Shown piece by piece: positions 1 to 6,938 of a stretch of DNA of 8,694 nt. Positions within the stretch are counted from its first letter, which is position 1, and every line of letters starts with the position of its first letter. The notes under the pieces were generated by a model that had not been told where the DNA came from, made no database searches, and saw only the letters and a program-made list of their open reading frames with translations. The DNA comes from an uncultured Eubacteriales bacterium. Its GTDB lineage: Bacteria > Bacillota > Clostridia > Oscillospirales > Acutalibacteraceae. The DNA lies in assembly GCA_934700635.1 (NCBI GenBank), contig CAKUXU010000033.1, positions 1 to 8,694 on the forward strand. Direction: 5' to 3'. The translations under genes were made by a program, and so were the position numbers.

Positions 1-1420
1 GTTCATATCCATCAAAAAGTTGATTTATAACACCTTTTCCGTTGGTATCGGTCAAAAATTCAGATCTATAACCGATAATTCCTCTTGAAGGAACGCGGAA
101 TTCTAAAAGTGTCATACCACCATCTTTTGGTGTCATATTTGTCATTTCAGCTTTTCTTGCGCCTATTTTTTCTATTACAGACCCAACATAACTTTCCGGA
201 ACTTCAACAGATAAAATTTCCATCGGCTCACAAAGTTTTCCTTCTATTTCTTTCATAATAACTTGTGGTCTTGAAACTTGAAATTCATATCCTTCTCTGC
301 GCATTGTTTCAATTAATATCGAAAGATGAAGCTCACCTCTTCCCGAAACTTTGAAAGTATCTGCTGAGTCAGTTTCTTCGACTCTCATTGAAACATTGGT
401 CTCAACTTCTTTGAAAAGTCTGTCTCTGATGTTTCTGGAAGTTACAAATTTGCCTTCTCTTCCCGCAAACGGACTATTATTAACCATAAAATTCATAGCA
501 ACCGTCGGCTCATCTATTTTAATAAACGGAAGAGGATCGATTTTTTCAGGAGAACAAAGAGTTTCTCCTATATTAATTGAAGGAATACCTGAAACACATA
601 CTATTTCTCCGGCAGGTGCAGAATCTGTTTCCACTCTCTTAAGGCCTTCAAATTTATATATTTTTCCTATTTTAACATTCTTTGTTTCTCCGTCCGAAAT
701 GCACTGAACTACATTTTCTCCAACATGAACAGTTCCTCTTTCGACTCTTCCTACTCCGATTCTACCCACATAACCATCATAATCTATATTAGAAACAAGT
801 ATTTGAAGAGGACCATTTTCGTCTCCGCTTGGTGAAGGAACTTCTTTTATTATAGTTTCAAAGAGTGGACGTAAATCTTTTCTTTCATCATTAAGATTTA
901 AAAATGCATATCCTTGTCTTCCTGAGGCATAAACAACTGGAAAATCAATTTGATCATCATCAGCACCAAGCTCTATGAATAAATCAATAACCTCGTCGAT
1001 AACTTCGTTTGGTCTTGCACCTTCCCTGTCTATTTTATTTATAACAACTATAGGTTTTTTATTAAGTTTTAGAGCTTTTTGAAGAACAAAACGAGTTTGA
1101 GGCATACATCCTTCAAAAGCATCAACCAGTAAAATAACACCATCGACCATCATCAAAATTCTTTCAACTTCTCCGCCAAAGTCAGCATGACCTGGTGTGT
1201 CAACTATGTTTATCTTTACATTATCATAAAACACAGAAGTATTTTTAGATAAAATAGTTATACCTCTTTCTCTTTCAAGATCTCCTGAATCCATAACTCT
1301 TTCCGCAACACTTTCATTTGACCTAAAGGTACCGCTTTGTTTTAGCATTTGGTCAACAAGAGTAGTTTTACCATGATCAACGTGAGCTATAATAGCTATA
1401 TTTCTTAATTTACAATTCAT
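1..1420 (-). CDS. typA: TypA/BipA ribosome-associated GTPase, 3' end outside window
   Basis: Translation factor GTPase of the EF-G/LepA superfamily. It binds the ribosome and is linked in other bacteria to 50S assembly, stress and cold tolerance. The first 473 codons are visible; the family is usually about 605-615 residues, so roughly 135 C-terminal residues, including most of the TypA-specific tail domain, lie beyond base 1. Visible motifs: G1 AHVDHGKTT (12-20), switch I ERGITI (51-56), G3 DTPGHADF (74-81), G4 NKID (128-131), G5-like SGRQG (166-170), then the beta-barrel domain II segment NIDYDGYVGRIGVGRV (211-226) and EF-G-like domains III and V. ILSKNT after the GITI motif fits TypA rather than LepA. 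The ATG at 1418-1420 sits behind a strong GGAGG (1429-1433) at 8 nt spacing. It follows the phosphatase stop by 13 nt and is probably the last visible gene of the der operon. Identification is firm. Confidence 0.96.
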   Translation of the reverse strand, partial: MNCKLRNIAIIAHVDHGKTTLVDQMLKQSGTFRSNESVAERVMDSGDLERERGITILSKNTSVFYDNVKINIVDTPGHADFGGEVERILMMVDGVILLVDAFEGCMPQTRFVLQKALKLNKKPIVVINKIDREGARPNEVIDEVIDLFIELGADDDQIDFPVVYASGRQGYAFLNLNDERKDLRPLFETIIKEVPSPSGDENGPLQILVSNIDYDGYVGRIGVGRVERGTVHVGENVVQCISDGETKNVKIGKIYKFEGLKRVETDSAPAGEIVCVSGIPSINIGETLCSPEKIDPLPFIKIDEPTVAMNFMVNNSPFAGREGKFVTSRNIRDRLFKEVETNVSMRVEETDSADTFKVSGRGELHLSILIETMRREGYEFQVSRPQVIMKEIEGKLCEPMEILSVEVPESYVGSVIEKIGARKAEMTNMTPKDGGMTLLEFRVPSRGIIGYRSEFLTDTNGKGVINQLFDGYE

Positions 1421-1433
1421 TTGAAAATCCTCC

Positions 1434-2099
1434 TTATTTATCTTCTATTAATTTTTTAAATTCTCCGTTTATTTCTGTATTTGCACCCTCAGGAATTTTT
1501 TGAAAAACCTCAAGTACTTTATCTCTCATCCATAAGCTCGGCATAATTCTAACGGAATATCCGCAACCATTATCCACAATCCAATCCAAAAATGAAGAAT
1601 TCTCCAAACTGTATGTTGAAAGAATACTCATAATAACTCCTCCATGAGTAAAAACAGCAGCAGAAGTTACACCTCTTTTAATAAGTGAATATACAATTTC
1701 CTCAAAAGCTTTACATATTCTTTTAAAAAATTCTTCGCCACTTTCTCCATTTGGAACAGCTGACTGCCTGTTATTTTCTATCCATTTTCTATAACGCTCG
1801 TCAGTTTCCATAAGTTCTTTATATGATTTACCTTCCCAATCTCCAAAATTCCATTCTTTTAAATCATCAATTATTTTGGGATTTGAACCAGGATACAAAA
1901 TTTCACAAGTTTGTTTGCAGCGTATCATAGGGCTGGTATAAAATTCTAAAGCGGTCGGATATTTATAGTTTTCTTTTAAATTCAGAAGTTTTTCTTCACC
2001 TTGTTTACAAACTGGGATATCAGTAACTCCTGCATAAGCTCCATCTAAATTAGCTTGTGTTAATCCATGACGTATTAAATGTATAACATAAGATTTCAC
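1434..2099 (-). CDS. Histidine phosphatase superfamily protein (phosphoglycerate mutase/CobC-like)
   Basis: A 221-residue cytosolic enzyme of the branch-1 histidine phosphatase (phosphoglycerate mutase-like) superfamily, which works through a phosphohistidine. Catalytic features are all present: R10-H11-G12 near the N terminus with H11 as the nucleophile, R60 in the SPMIRCKQT segment, E82 in LKEWNFGDWEG, and the second histidine H152 in FTHGGV. The size and the FGDWEG motif resemble alpha-ribazole phosphatase (CobC), GpmB-like and broad-specificity phosphatases. No cobalamin gene lies nearby, so the substrate cannot be read from context and no symbol is given. The start is GTG (2097-2099), one base after the plsY stop, with an AAGGTG Shine-Dalgarno inside the last plsY codons. 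That arrangement suggests translational coupling. A glycolytic, cofactor-dependent mutase role is unlikely because those enzymes are usually near 250 residues. Confidence 0.9.
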   Translation of the reverse strand: MKSYVIHLIRHGLTQANLDGAYAGVTDIPVCKQGEEKLLNLKENYKYPTALEFYTSPMIRCKQTCEILYPGSNPKIIDDLKEWNFGDWEGKSYKELMETDERYRKWIENNRQSAVPNGESGEEFFKRICKAFEEIVYSLIKRGVTSAAVFTHGGVIMSILSTYSLENSSFLDWIVDNGCGYSVRIMPSLWMRDKVLEVFQKIPEGANTEINGEFKKLIEDK

Positions 2100-2100
2100 T

Positions 2101-2784
2101 TTAATTATTCACCTTACCTATAGTAATTTTCTTTTCAGTACCGTTTAAAATTCTAATAATATTACTTTTGTGTTTTGCAAGAACTACTGTTGCCATTATA
2201 AACGTAAATAAAGTTGAAATTAAAATTTCTTCACTAGAACACTTTGAAAAAAAGCATACAAGAAAAGTTGAAATAGGGTAACTTATAGCAGCAAAAATTG
2301 AAGCAAGAGAAATAATTTTTGAAAAAATAAATACAATCAAAAATACACTTATTATTATAAAAAATACTCTAACGTCAATAAGAAGAGAGCTAGCCCATGC
2401 AGTTAATATTCCCTTTCCGCCTTTAAATTTAAAGAAACAAGGGTAAATATGACCTAAAATACATCCTAAAGAAGCGGTATATGCAAAAAATTTTAAAATC
2501 AAAAATGAATTTTCAGGAACATAAATCATTGATGCAATTTTTATTCCAATCCATACCGCTAAAACACCTTTTGTAAAGTCGCCTATAAATGCTAAAATCG
2601 CAACTTTTTTACCAACTGTTCTGAGTGCATTTGTAAATCCTGCATTTCCGCTTCCCAAATTTCTGATATCTTTGTCAATATTTAAAACTTTTGTAACTAC
2701 AAGAGAAGAATTCACCGCACCTATAAGATAAGAAATAATAAGTGTTGCTGCTATAAGAATAAAATAATTTAATACAAACTCCAC
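2101..2784 (-). CDS. plsY: Glycerol-3-phosphate acyltransferase PlsY
   Basis: Integral membrane enzyme that moves an acyl group from acyl-phosphate (made by PlsX) to the sn-1 position of glycerol-3-phosphate, giving lysophosphatidate, the first committed step of phospholipid synthesis. The 227-residue protein is strongly hydrophobic, with several predicted membrane segments beginning at residues 5-24. The three family motifs are present: GSGNAGFTN (44-52; the usual form is GSGNxGATN, so residue 50 is Phe where Ala is common), GHIYPCFFKFKGGKG (111-125) and KHKSNIIRILNGTE (204-217). The start is GTG at 2782-2784 with GGAG about 12 nt upstream, rather long spacing, but no better start exists in frame. 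It lies 24 nt behind der and 1 nt ahead of the phosphatase gene. A der-plsY pair is common in Clostridia; the gpsA that often follows is missing here. Confidence 0.95.
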   Translation of the reverse strand: MEFVLNYFILIAATLIISYLIGAVNSSLVVTKVLNIDKDIRNLGSGNAGFTNALRTVGKKVAILAFIGDFTKGVLAVWIGIKIASMIYVPENSFLILKFFAYTASLGCILGHIYPCFFKFKGGKGILTAWASSLLIDVRVFFIIISVFLIVFIFSKIISLASIFAAISYPISTFLVCFFSKCSSEEILISTLFTFIMATVVLAKHKSNIIRILNGTEKKITIGKVNN

Positions 2785-2808
2785 TATAAATTTATTCTCC
2801 TTTTTTCG

Positions 2809-4149
2809 CTAAATTTTCGGTTCAAAATTTCTTTCTCCCTTTTCCCTTACAACAAAATGTATCGGATTTCCAATAAAACCAAATGTAGTTCTTAAATTAT
2901 TTTCCAAGTAATGTTTATATGAAAAATGAAATAATTCTGCCTTATTAACAAAAAACACAAAAGTAGGCGGAGCAGAACTTACTTGAGTCATATAGTATAT
3001 TTTTAATCTCTTGCCTTTATGAGACGGTGGAGGAGTCTTAACAACAGCTCTAGCAAGAAATTCATTTAAAATTCCAGTAGAAATTCTTAAATGACTATAA
3101 TCATTGACTTCATTTATAAGATTAAAAATTTCATCTATCCTTTGACCTGTTTTTGCCGATACAAATAAAATCGGCGCATAGGACATAAACAAAAATTTAC
3201 TTTTTATTTCTTTTTTATAATTTTCTAAAGTATTTGTTTCTTTTGAAACTAAATCCCATTTATTAACCAGTATAATGCAAGCTTTACCGGCTTCATGAGC
3301 AAGACCTGCAACTTTTGTGTCTTGTTCTGTAGGACCTTCCTGTGCATCAATCATAATTATGCACACATCGGATCTTTCAATAGCCATTTTAGCCCTAATA
3401 ACACTATATTTTTCAACATTTTCATTTATTTTACTTTTTCTTCTAATTCCTGCTGTATCTATAAAATTATAAGATCCATAAGAATTTGAGATTCTAGTGT
3501 CGATTGCATCTCTTGTAGTACCTGCAATATTCGAAACTATGCTTCTTTTAGACCCTGAAATGAAGTTCACAAGTGAAGACTTTCCGACATTAGGCTTCCC
3601 TATAATAGCAACTTTTATTAAATCGCTTTCTTCATTTTCCTCTTCATTCGGTAAATACTCAAATATTTTATCTAATAAATCTCCTGTTCCGTGTCCATGC
3701 AATGAAGAAACTCCTACTAAATCTTCAAATCCCAAACTATAAAATTCATAGGAATCAAATTCTTCACTTTCAACATTGTCAAGCTTATTCACACAAACAA
3801 TAACAGGTTTTTTCGATCTTTTAAGTATTTGACCAACTTCTTCATCAGATGAAATTAAACCTGATTTTCCATCAACTACAAAAACTATAACGTCTGCAAT
3901 ATCAATAGCAATTTCTGCTTGAGATTTAATTTCTTTTGAAATAACATCATTTTCATTTCCACTTTCAATACCTCCGGTATCAATCATAGAAATTTCTCTT
4001 CCTCGCCATTCGCAGTCACCATAAACTCTATCGCGTGTAACTCCAGGCATATCATCAACAATTGAAAGTCTTTTTCCGATTAATTTATTAAAAAGAGTGG
4101 ATTTACCAACATTTGGCCTTCCAACAAAAGCCACCACCGGTTTTGACAT
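2809..4149 (-). CDS. der: Ribosome biogenesis GTPase Der (EngA)
   Basis: Essential double GTPase needed for late assembly of the 50S ribosomal subunit. From the chosen start the protein is 446 residues, close to the family's roughly 436-441. First G domain: GRPNVGKS (10-17), DTGG (57-60), NKLD (121-124). An acidic linker runs around 168-177. Second G domain: GKPNVGKS (184-191), DTAG (231-234), NKWD (296-299), SAK (331-333). The C-terminal KH-like domain spans about 350-440 and includes the KTPPPSHKGKRLKIYY segment typical of the family. The reading frame stays open upstream, with a TTG at 4173 and ATGs at 4167, 4158 and 4155. ATG 4147-4149 is preferred because it begins the usual MSKPVVAFVGRPN sequence and has GGAAGGA at 9 nt spacing. 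It stands 143 nt after rpmF and heads the tight der-plsY-phosphatase-typA cluster. Confidence 0.97.
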   Translation of the reverse strand: MSKPVVAFVGRPNVGKSTLFNKLIGKRLSIVDDMPGVTRDRVYGDCEWRGREISMIDTGGIESGNENDVISKEIKSQAEIAIDIADVIVFVVDGKSGLISSDEEVGQILKRSKKPVIVCVNKLDNVESEEFDSYEFYSLGFEDLVGVSSLHGHGTGDLLDKIFEYLPNEEENEESDLIKVAIIGKPNVGKSSLVNFISGSKRSIVSNIAGTTRDAIDTRISNSYGSYNFIDTAGIRRKSKINENVEKYSVIRAKMAIERSDVCIIMIDAQEGPTEQDTKVAGLAHEAGKACIILVNKWDLVSKETNTLENYKKEIKSKFLFMSYAPILFVSAKTGQRIDEIFNLINEVNDYSHLRISTGILNEFLARAVVKTPPPSHKGKRLKIYYMTQVSSAPPTFVFFVNKAELFHFSYKHYLENNLRTTFGFIGNPIHFVVREKGERNFEPKI

Positions 4150-4158
4150 TCGCATCAT

Positions 4159-4165
4159 TCCTTCC
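4159..4165 (-). promoter_or_regulatory. Ribosome binding site that decides the der start
   Basis: GGAAGGA on the minus strand, 9 nt before the ATG at 4147-4149. The ATGs at 4158 and 4155 are too close to it to use it, and the ATG at 4167 lies upstream and has no purine-rich site of its own. This supports the 446-residue form of Der. Confidence 0.7.
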
Positions 4166-4237
4166 ATAAGCAAAACTTACATATAAATAATTAAGTTAAA
4201 CTCAAGAATTTTTTTAAACTTTAAATAATTAGTACTT

Positions 4238-4269
4238 GAAGAAAATAGAGAAGGATTTCTCCTCCTCTA
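4238..4269 (-). terminator. Candidate intrinsic terminator after rpmF
   Basis: Read on the minus strand, UAGAGGAGG (4269-4261) can pair with CCUUCUCUA (4254-4246) as a 9-bp stem with one G-U pair and a 6-nt loop. It is followed at once by UUUUCUUC (4245-4238). It begins 23 nt after the rpmF stop. The stem is moderately GC-rich and the U-tract is interrupted by one C, so termination may be partial, with some transcripts running into der. GGAGG within the stem could be mistaken for a ribosome binding site, but no start codon follows at useful spacing. Confidence 0.55.
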
Positions 4270-4292
4270 AATTCTTAAATTATAAACTGAAA

Positions 4293-4478
4293 CTATGCTT
4301 CTTTCTTTATGACTTCTCTATCTTTATAGTAGCCACAACCTTTGCAAACTCTATGAATCAGTTTAAGTCCTCCGCATTTTCCGCAACGACTGAGTGCCGG
4401 TGCTTCCAATTTCCAAACATTTGAACGTCTGGAATTTCTTCTAGCCTTAGAAGTTTTTCTCTTAGGTACTATTGCCAT
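4293..4478 (-). CDS. rpmF: 50S ribosomal protein L32 (bL32), zinc-ribbon form
   Basis: Small ribosomal protein of the large subunit, 61 residues, near the family's usual 56-62. The N terminus MAIVPKRKTSKARRNSRR is the family's basic tail; it carries one extra residue compared with the common MAVPKRK. The core WKLEAP is followed by two CxxC pairs (CGKC and CKGC) that form the zinc ribbon, so this is the zinc-binding paralogue type rather than the cysteine-free one. ATG 4476-4478 is chosen over an in-frame GTG at 4485-4487 because AGGTG lies 6 nt before it and the family begins there. It is driven by the promoter at 4622-4650 and probably ends at the hairpin at 4238-4269. The usual neighbours yceD (DUF177) and plsX are not adjacent. 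Confidence 0.97.
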   Translation of the reverse strand: MAIVPKRKTSKARRNSRRSNVWKLEAPALSRCGKCGGLKLIHRVCKGCGYYKDREVIKKEA

Positions 4479-4555
4479 TATATACACCTACTTTCCTTTA
4501 ACAAAAGAAATTCTCAAATAAAAATTACAGAGAAAATCTTATTTTTAAAACTCAC

Positions 4556-4578
4556 TGCAAAATAAAATTCATTTTGCA
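4556..4578 (-). promoter_or_regulatory. Hairpin in the rpmF leader
   Basis: TGCAAAAT (4563-4556 in plus-strand positions, with its partner ATTTTGCA at 4571-4578) forms a perfect 8-bp inverted repeat with a 7-nt loop. It lies about 40-60 nt into the predicted rpmF transcript. The leader is about 137 nt, long for such a small gene. The stem is AU-rich and no clean U-tract follows, so it is a poor terminator. A role in transcript stability, or binding of a ribosomal protein to the leader, is only a possibility. Confidence 0.4.
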
Positions 4579-4621
4579 TGGATTTTTTTAATTATTTATT
4601 TAGGTACACTCAAGCTAGATA

Positions 4622-4650
4622 ATTATAAAATAATTTCTCATTTTTGTCAA
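4622..4650 (-). promoter_or_regulatory. Consensus sigma-A promoter for rpmF
   Basis: Minus-strand TTGACA (4650-4645) and TATAAT (4627-4622) both match the housekeeping consensus exactly and are separated by exactly 17 bp. The predicted start of transcription is near 4615-4616, giving a leader of about 137 nt before rpmF. The promoter stands only 24 bp after the pgi stop codon. A perfect consensus fits the strong expression expected for a ribosomal protein. Confidence 0.88.
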
Positions 4651-4664
4651 GGATATCATTGACA
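4645..4664. repeat. 20-bp near-perfect palindrome overlapping the rpmF -35 box
   Basis: The plus strand reads TGTCAAGGATATCATTGACA. Nine of ten symmetric positions pair; only the seventh position of each arm breaks the symmetry. One arm is the rpmF -35 hexamer itself. The position and two-fold symmetry are those of a repressor operator, but I recognise no regulator for it. As RNA it could also form a short stem behind pgi, but it is followed by A's rather than U's, so it is not an intrinsic terminator. Confidence 0.55.
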
Positions 4665-4674
4665 TACTATATTT

Positions 4675-5958
4675 TTACGGATTTTTCAAAAGTGAAAACA
4701 TATTTTTCTTATAAGCTTCCACACCAGGTTGATCAAAAGGATTTACCCCTGAAATGTAAGCTGAAATCGCACAGGCTTTTTCAAAAAAATATACTAAGTA
4801 ACCTAAATTATATTCATCCATCCTGTCTATTTCAAGATGGATATTCGGTACACCACCTTGCGTATGAGCAAGAATCGTACCTTCAAAGGCTTTTGAATTT
4901 ACATATTCAACAGTTTTACCTGATAAATAATTCAAATTGTCTAAATCATTTTCATTTTCAGGAATATTTAAATCGCAAAAATGATTATTAACAGTAAGAA
5001 CTGTTTCAAATATTATAGGGTTTCCTTCTTGAATAAATTGACCCAAAGAATGAAGATCAGAAGAAAATATAGCAGAAGAAGGGAAAATCCCTTTTTTATC
5101 TTTGCCTTCACTTTCACCGAAAAGCTGCTTCCACCACTCAAAAAAGTACTTAAGATTTGGCTCATACCCCGCTATAATTTCAATATTCTTTCCTTTAGAG
5201 TATAAAATATTTCTAATCAAAGCGTACTTATAACACTCATTTCCAAAACTAAGACTTTCATACTTCTTTTGTGCAGATAAAGCACCAGAAATTATTTCTT
5301 TTATATCAATTCCCGCAACACAAAGAGGTAACAAACCAACAGAGGTAAGAACAGAGTATCGTCCTCCTACGTCCTGCGGTATTTCCAACAATCTATACTT
5401 ATTTTCAGAAGCAAGATTTTTAAGTGCACTTAATTTGCTAAAACCTGTAGTGCAGAAAATCCTTTTTGATGCTTCCGATTTACCATATTTATTTTCTAAA
5501 ATTTCTCTTAAAATTCTAAAGGTTAAAGCACACTCAAGTGTCCCGCCTGATTTAGAAATCACGTTTAAGCAAACATCTTTCGATTTACAAACATCAATAA
5601 TTTTATTAATTTCATAAGCGCTTAAACTGTTACCAGCAAACATTACTTTGGTTTTCATATGGGAACCATAACATTTGGAATTTAAGAACTCTATAGCTGC
5701 CTTAGATCCCAAATACGATCCCCCTATGCCCACAACAATAAGCACATCGCATTTTTTTCTTATCTCTTCAGACATTTGATAAATAAGTTCTAAATCTTCA
5801 GACTTGTAGTTCGAAGGCAAACAAAGCCAACCTTTACCAAATGAATTCTCACTAATGCTATGAAGTTTTTTATGTGCATTTTCAAGTTTGTTTTCAAAAA
5901 GCAAATAATCAGATTCGCTTATAAAACTTTCTAAATATTCTGTGTTAAGTTTAATCAT
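4675..5958 (-). CDS. pgi: Glucose-6-phosphate isomerase
   Basis: Interconverts glucose-6-phosphate and fructose-6-phosphate in glycolysis and gluconeogenesis; cytosolic. At 427 residues it belongs to the short bacterial form (Bacillus enzymes are near 450; the enterobacterial and animal form is about 550). Visible features: sugar-phosphate-binding segment GIGGSYLGSKAA (78-88), phosphate loop SKSGGT (135-140), GGRYSV with R200, the active-site glutamates in LFGESEGKD (279-287), DLHS with H303, and the C-terminal GVEAYKKNMF, whose K417 is the expected catalytic lysine. ATG 5956-5958 with GAGG at 9-nt spacing is preferred over an upstream in-frame TTG at 5971-5973. It lies 50 nt behind tsf on the same strand, an unusual neighbour, and could be read through from rpsB-tsf or from a weak promoter at 5976-6004. 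No convincing terminator follows it. Confidence 0.97.
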   Translation of the reverse strand: MIKLNTEYLESFISESDYLLFENKLENAHKKLHSISENSFGKGWLCLPSNYKSEDLELIYQMSEEIRKKCDVLIVVGIGGSYLGSKAAIEFLNSKCYGSHMKTKVMFAGNSLSAYEINKIIDVCKSKDVCLNVISKSGGTLECALTFRILREILENKYGKSEASKRIFCTTGFSKLSALKNLASENKYRLLEIPQDVGGRYSVLTSVGLLPLCVAGIDIKEIISGALSAQKKYESLSFGNECYKYALIRNILYSKGKNIEIIAGYEPNLKYFFEWWKQLFGESEGKDKKGIFPSSAIFSSDLHSLGQFIQEGNPIIFETVLTVNNHFCDLNIPENENDLDNLNYLSGKTVEYVNSKAFEGTILAHTQGGVPNIHLEIDRMDEYNLGYLVYFFEKACAISAYISGVNPFDQPGVEAYKKNMFSLLKNP

Positions 5959-5975
5959 CAAACGCCGCCTCAACT

Positions 5976-6004
5976 AAAATAGAAAACAAAATTTTTAAAG
6001 TCAA
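5976..6004 (-). promoter_or_regulatory. Weak candidate promoter ahead of pgi
   Basis: TTGACT (6004-5999) and TATTTT (5981-5976) on the minus strand, 17 bp apart, in the tsf-pgi gap. The -35 matches 5 of 6 and the -10 only 4 of 6 consensus bases. The resulting leader would be about 10 nt. In a sequence this AT-rich such a match can occur by chance. Confidence 0.25.
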
Positions 6005-6008
6005 AAAA

Positions 6009-6923
6009 CTATTTAATCATTCCTGCAACTTCATCTGCGAAATTATCTTCTTTTTTCTCAAGTCCTTGACCTTTTTCAAATCTAACAAAAGAATCTATTT
6101 TTATTTCTGTTCCAAGTTCTTTAGAAACTTTTTCAGTATACTGAGAAATGCTTAAATGGCTGTCTTTAACAAAAACTTGTTCTTGAAGGCATACTTCCTT
6201 ATAGTATTTTCCAATTTTTCCTTCGAGAATTTTGTCTGCAACCTTTTCAGGTGAGCCACTGTTTAAAATTTGTTCTTTTAAAACTTTCTTTTCATGATCA
6301 AGAACTTCTTCAGGAACTTCTTCTCTGTTCAAATAAAGAGGATTTACAGCTGCTATTTGCATTGCTATATCTTTTGCAAATACACGGAAACCTTCTGTTT
6401 TGGATACATTTTCATCTGCTAAATCAAATTTAACAAGAACTCCTATTTTTCCACCAGCGTGAACATAAGATGAAACTACACCTTCAAGACGTTTGAAACG
6501 TCTGATCTTAATATTCTCACCGATAGTTAAAATTTTCTCTTGTAAAATATTTTCGATTGTCTTTCCGTCTTTGTCTTTAAGGGCAAGAAGTTCTTCAACA
6601 GATGACGGATTTTCATTCATAACAGTTTCTCCGCAAAGTTTAACAAATGCTTGAAATTCTGCATTTTTAGCAACAAAATCCGTTTCAGAATTTACTTCTA
6701 TTGCTACTCCTAAAGAATTGTCCTCATTAGTATAAGCCATTGCAAGACCTTCGGCTGCTATCCTTGAAGATTTTTTAGTTGCTGCTGCTAATCCTTTTTC
6801 TCTTAAAAAGTCTATTGCTGCTTGCATATCTCCGTTCGAAGAAGTGAGAGCTTTCTTACAATCCATCATTCCGCAACCGGTTTTTTCTCTAAGCTCTTTA
6901 ACATCTTTAGCAGTAAAACTCAT
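6009..6923 (-). CDS. tsf: Translation elongation factor Ts
   Basis: Nucleotide exchange factor that releases GDP from EF-Tu during translation elongation. The 304-residue length suits Bacillota and neighbouring groups. The N-terminal UBA-like domain carries the family signature LREKTGCGMMDCKKAL (11-26). The core segment around residues 76-86 holds TDFVAKN, whose TDFV (81-84) contacts EF-Tu; the residue two before it is Ser79 where Cys is usual, a small departure. Two dimerisation subdomains follow (about 60-290), including SYVHAGGKIGVLV. The start is ATG 6921-6923 with AGGAGG (6936-6931) at 7-8 nt. It follows rpsB by 43 nt, and that gap can fold into a hairpin just before this ribosome binding site. 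Co-transcription with rpsB is expected. What follows is pgi, not the usual pyrH-frr. Confidence 0.98.
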   Translation of the reverse strand: MSFTAKDVKELREKTGCGMMDCKKALTSSNGDMQAAIDFLREKGLAAATKKSSRIAAEGLAMAYTNEDNSLGVAIEVNSETDFVAKNAEFQAFVKLCGETVMNENPSSVEELLALKDKDGKTIENILQEKILTIGENIKIRRFKRLEGVVSSYVHAGGKIGVLVKFDLADENVSKTEGFRVFAKDIAMQIAAVNPLYLNREEVPEEVLDHEKKVLKEQILNSGSPEKVADKILEGKIGKYYKEVCLQEQVFVKDSHLSISQYTEKVSKELGTEIKIDSFVRFEKGQGLEKKEDNFADEVAGMIK

Positions 6924-6938
6924 AAAATATTCCTCCTA

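Noticed and set aside
351..707. Plus-strand open frame of 118 codons inside typA
   Set aside because: It lies wholly within the well-conserved typA coding sequence, has no ribosome binding site of note and its translation shows no known family pattern. The same holds for the other plus-strand frames inside pgi, der, tsf, rpsB and queA.
2629..2655. Phe in place of Ala in the PlsY motif GSGNxGATN
   Set aside because: The glycine, serine and asparagine residues of the motif are intact and this position may vary among relatives. I cannot show that it alters function.
4150..4237. Possible promoter for der: TTGAGT followed by a TATGTA/TATATG-like -10
   Set aside because: The hexamers match the consensus poorly (3-4 of 6 for the -10) at a 14-16 bp spacing in very AT-rich sequence, and the leader would be extremely short. 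der may instead depend on read-through past the rpmF terminator. I cannot support a promoter call.
4659..4664. TTGACA on the plus strand as a divergent promoter
   Set aside because: It arises from the palindrome; no TATAAT-like hexamer lies 16-18 bp downstream on the plus strand, and no plus-strand gene follows.
4644..4674. Palindrome after pgi as a transcription terminator
   Set aside because: The stem is followed by A's on the pgi strand, not U's, and is AT-rich. It fits a DNA operator or chance better than an intrinsic terminator.
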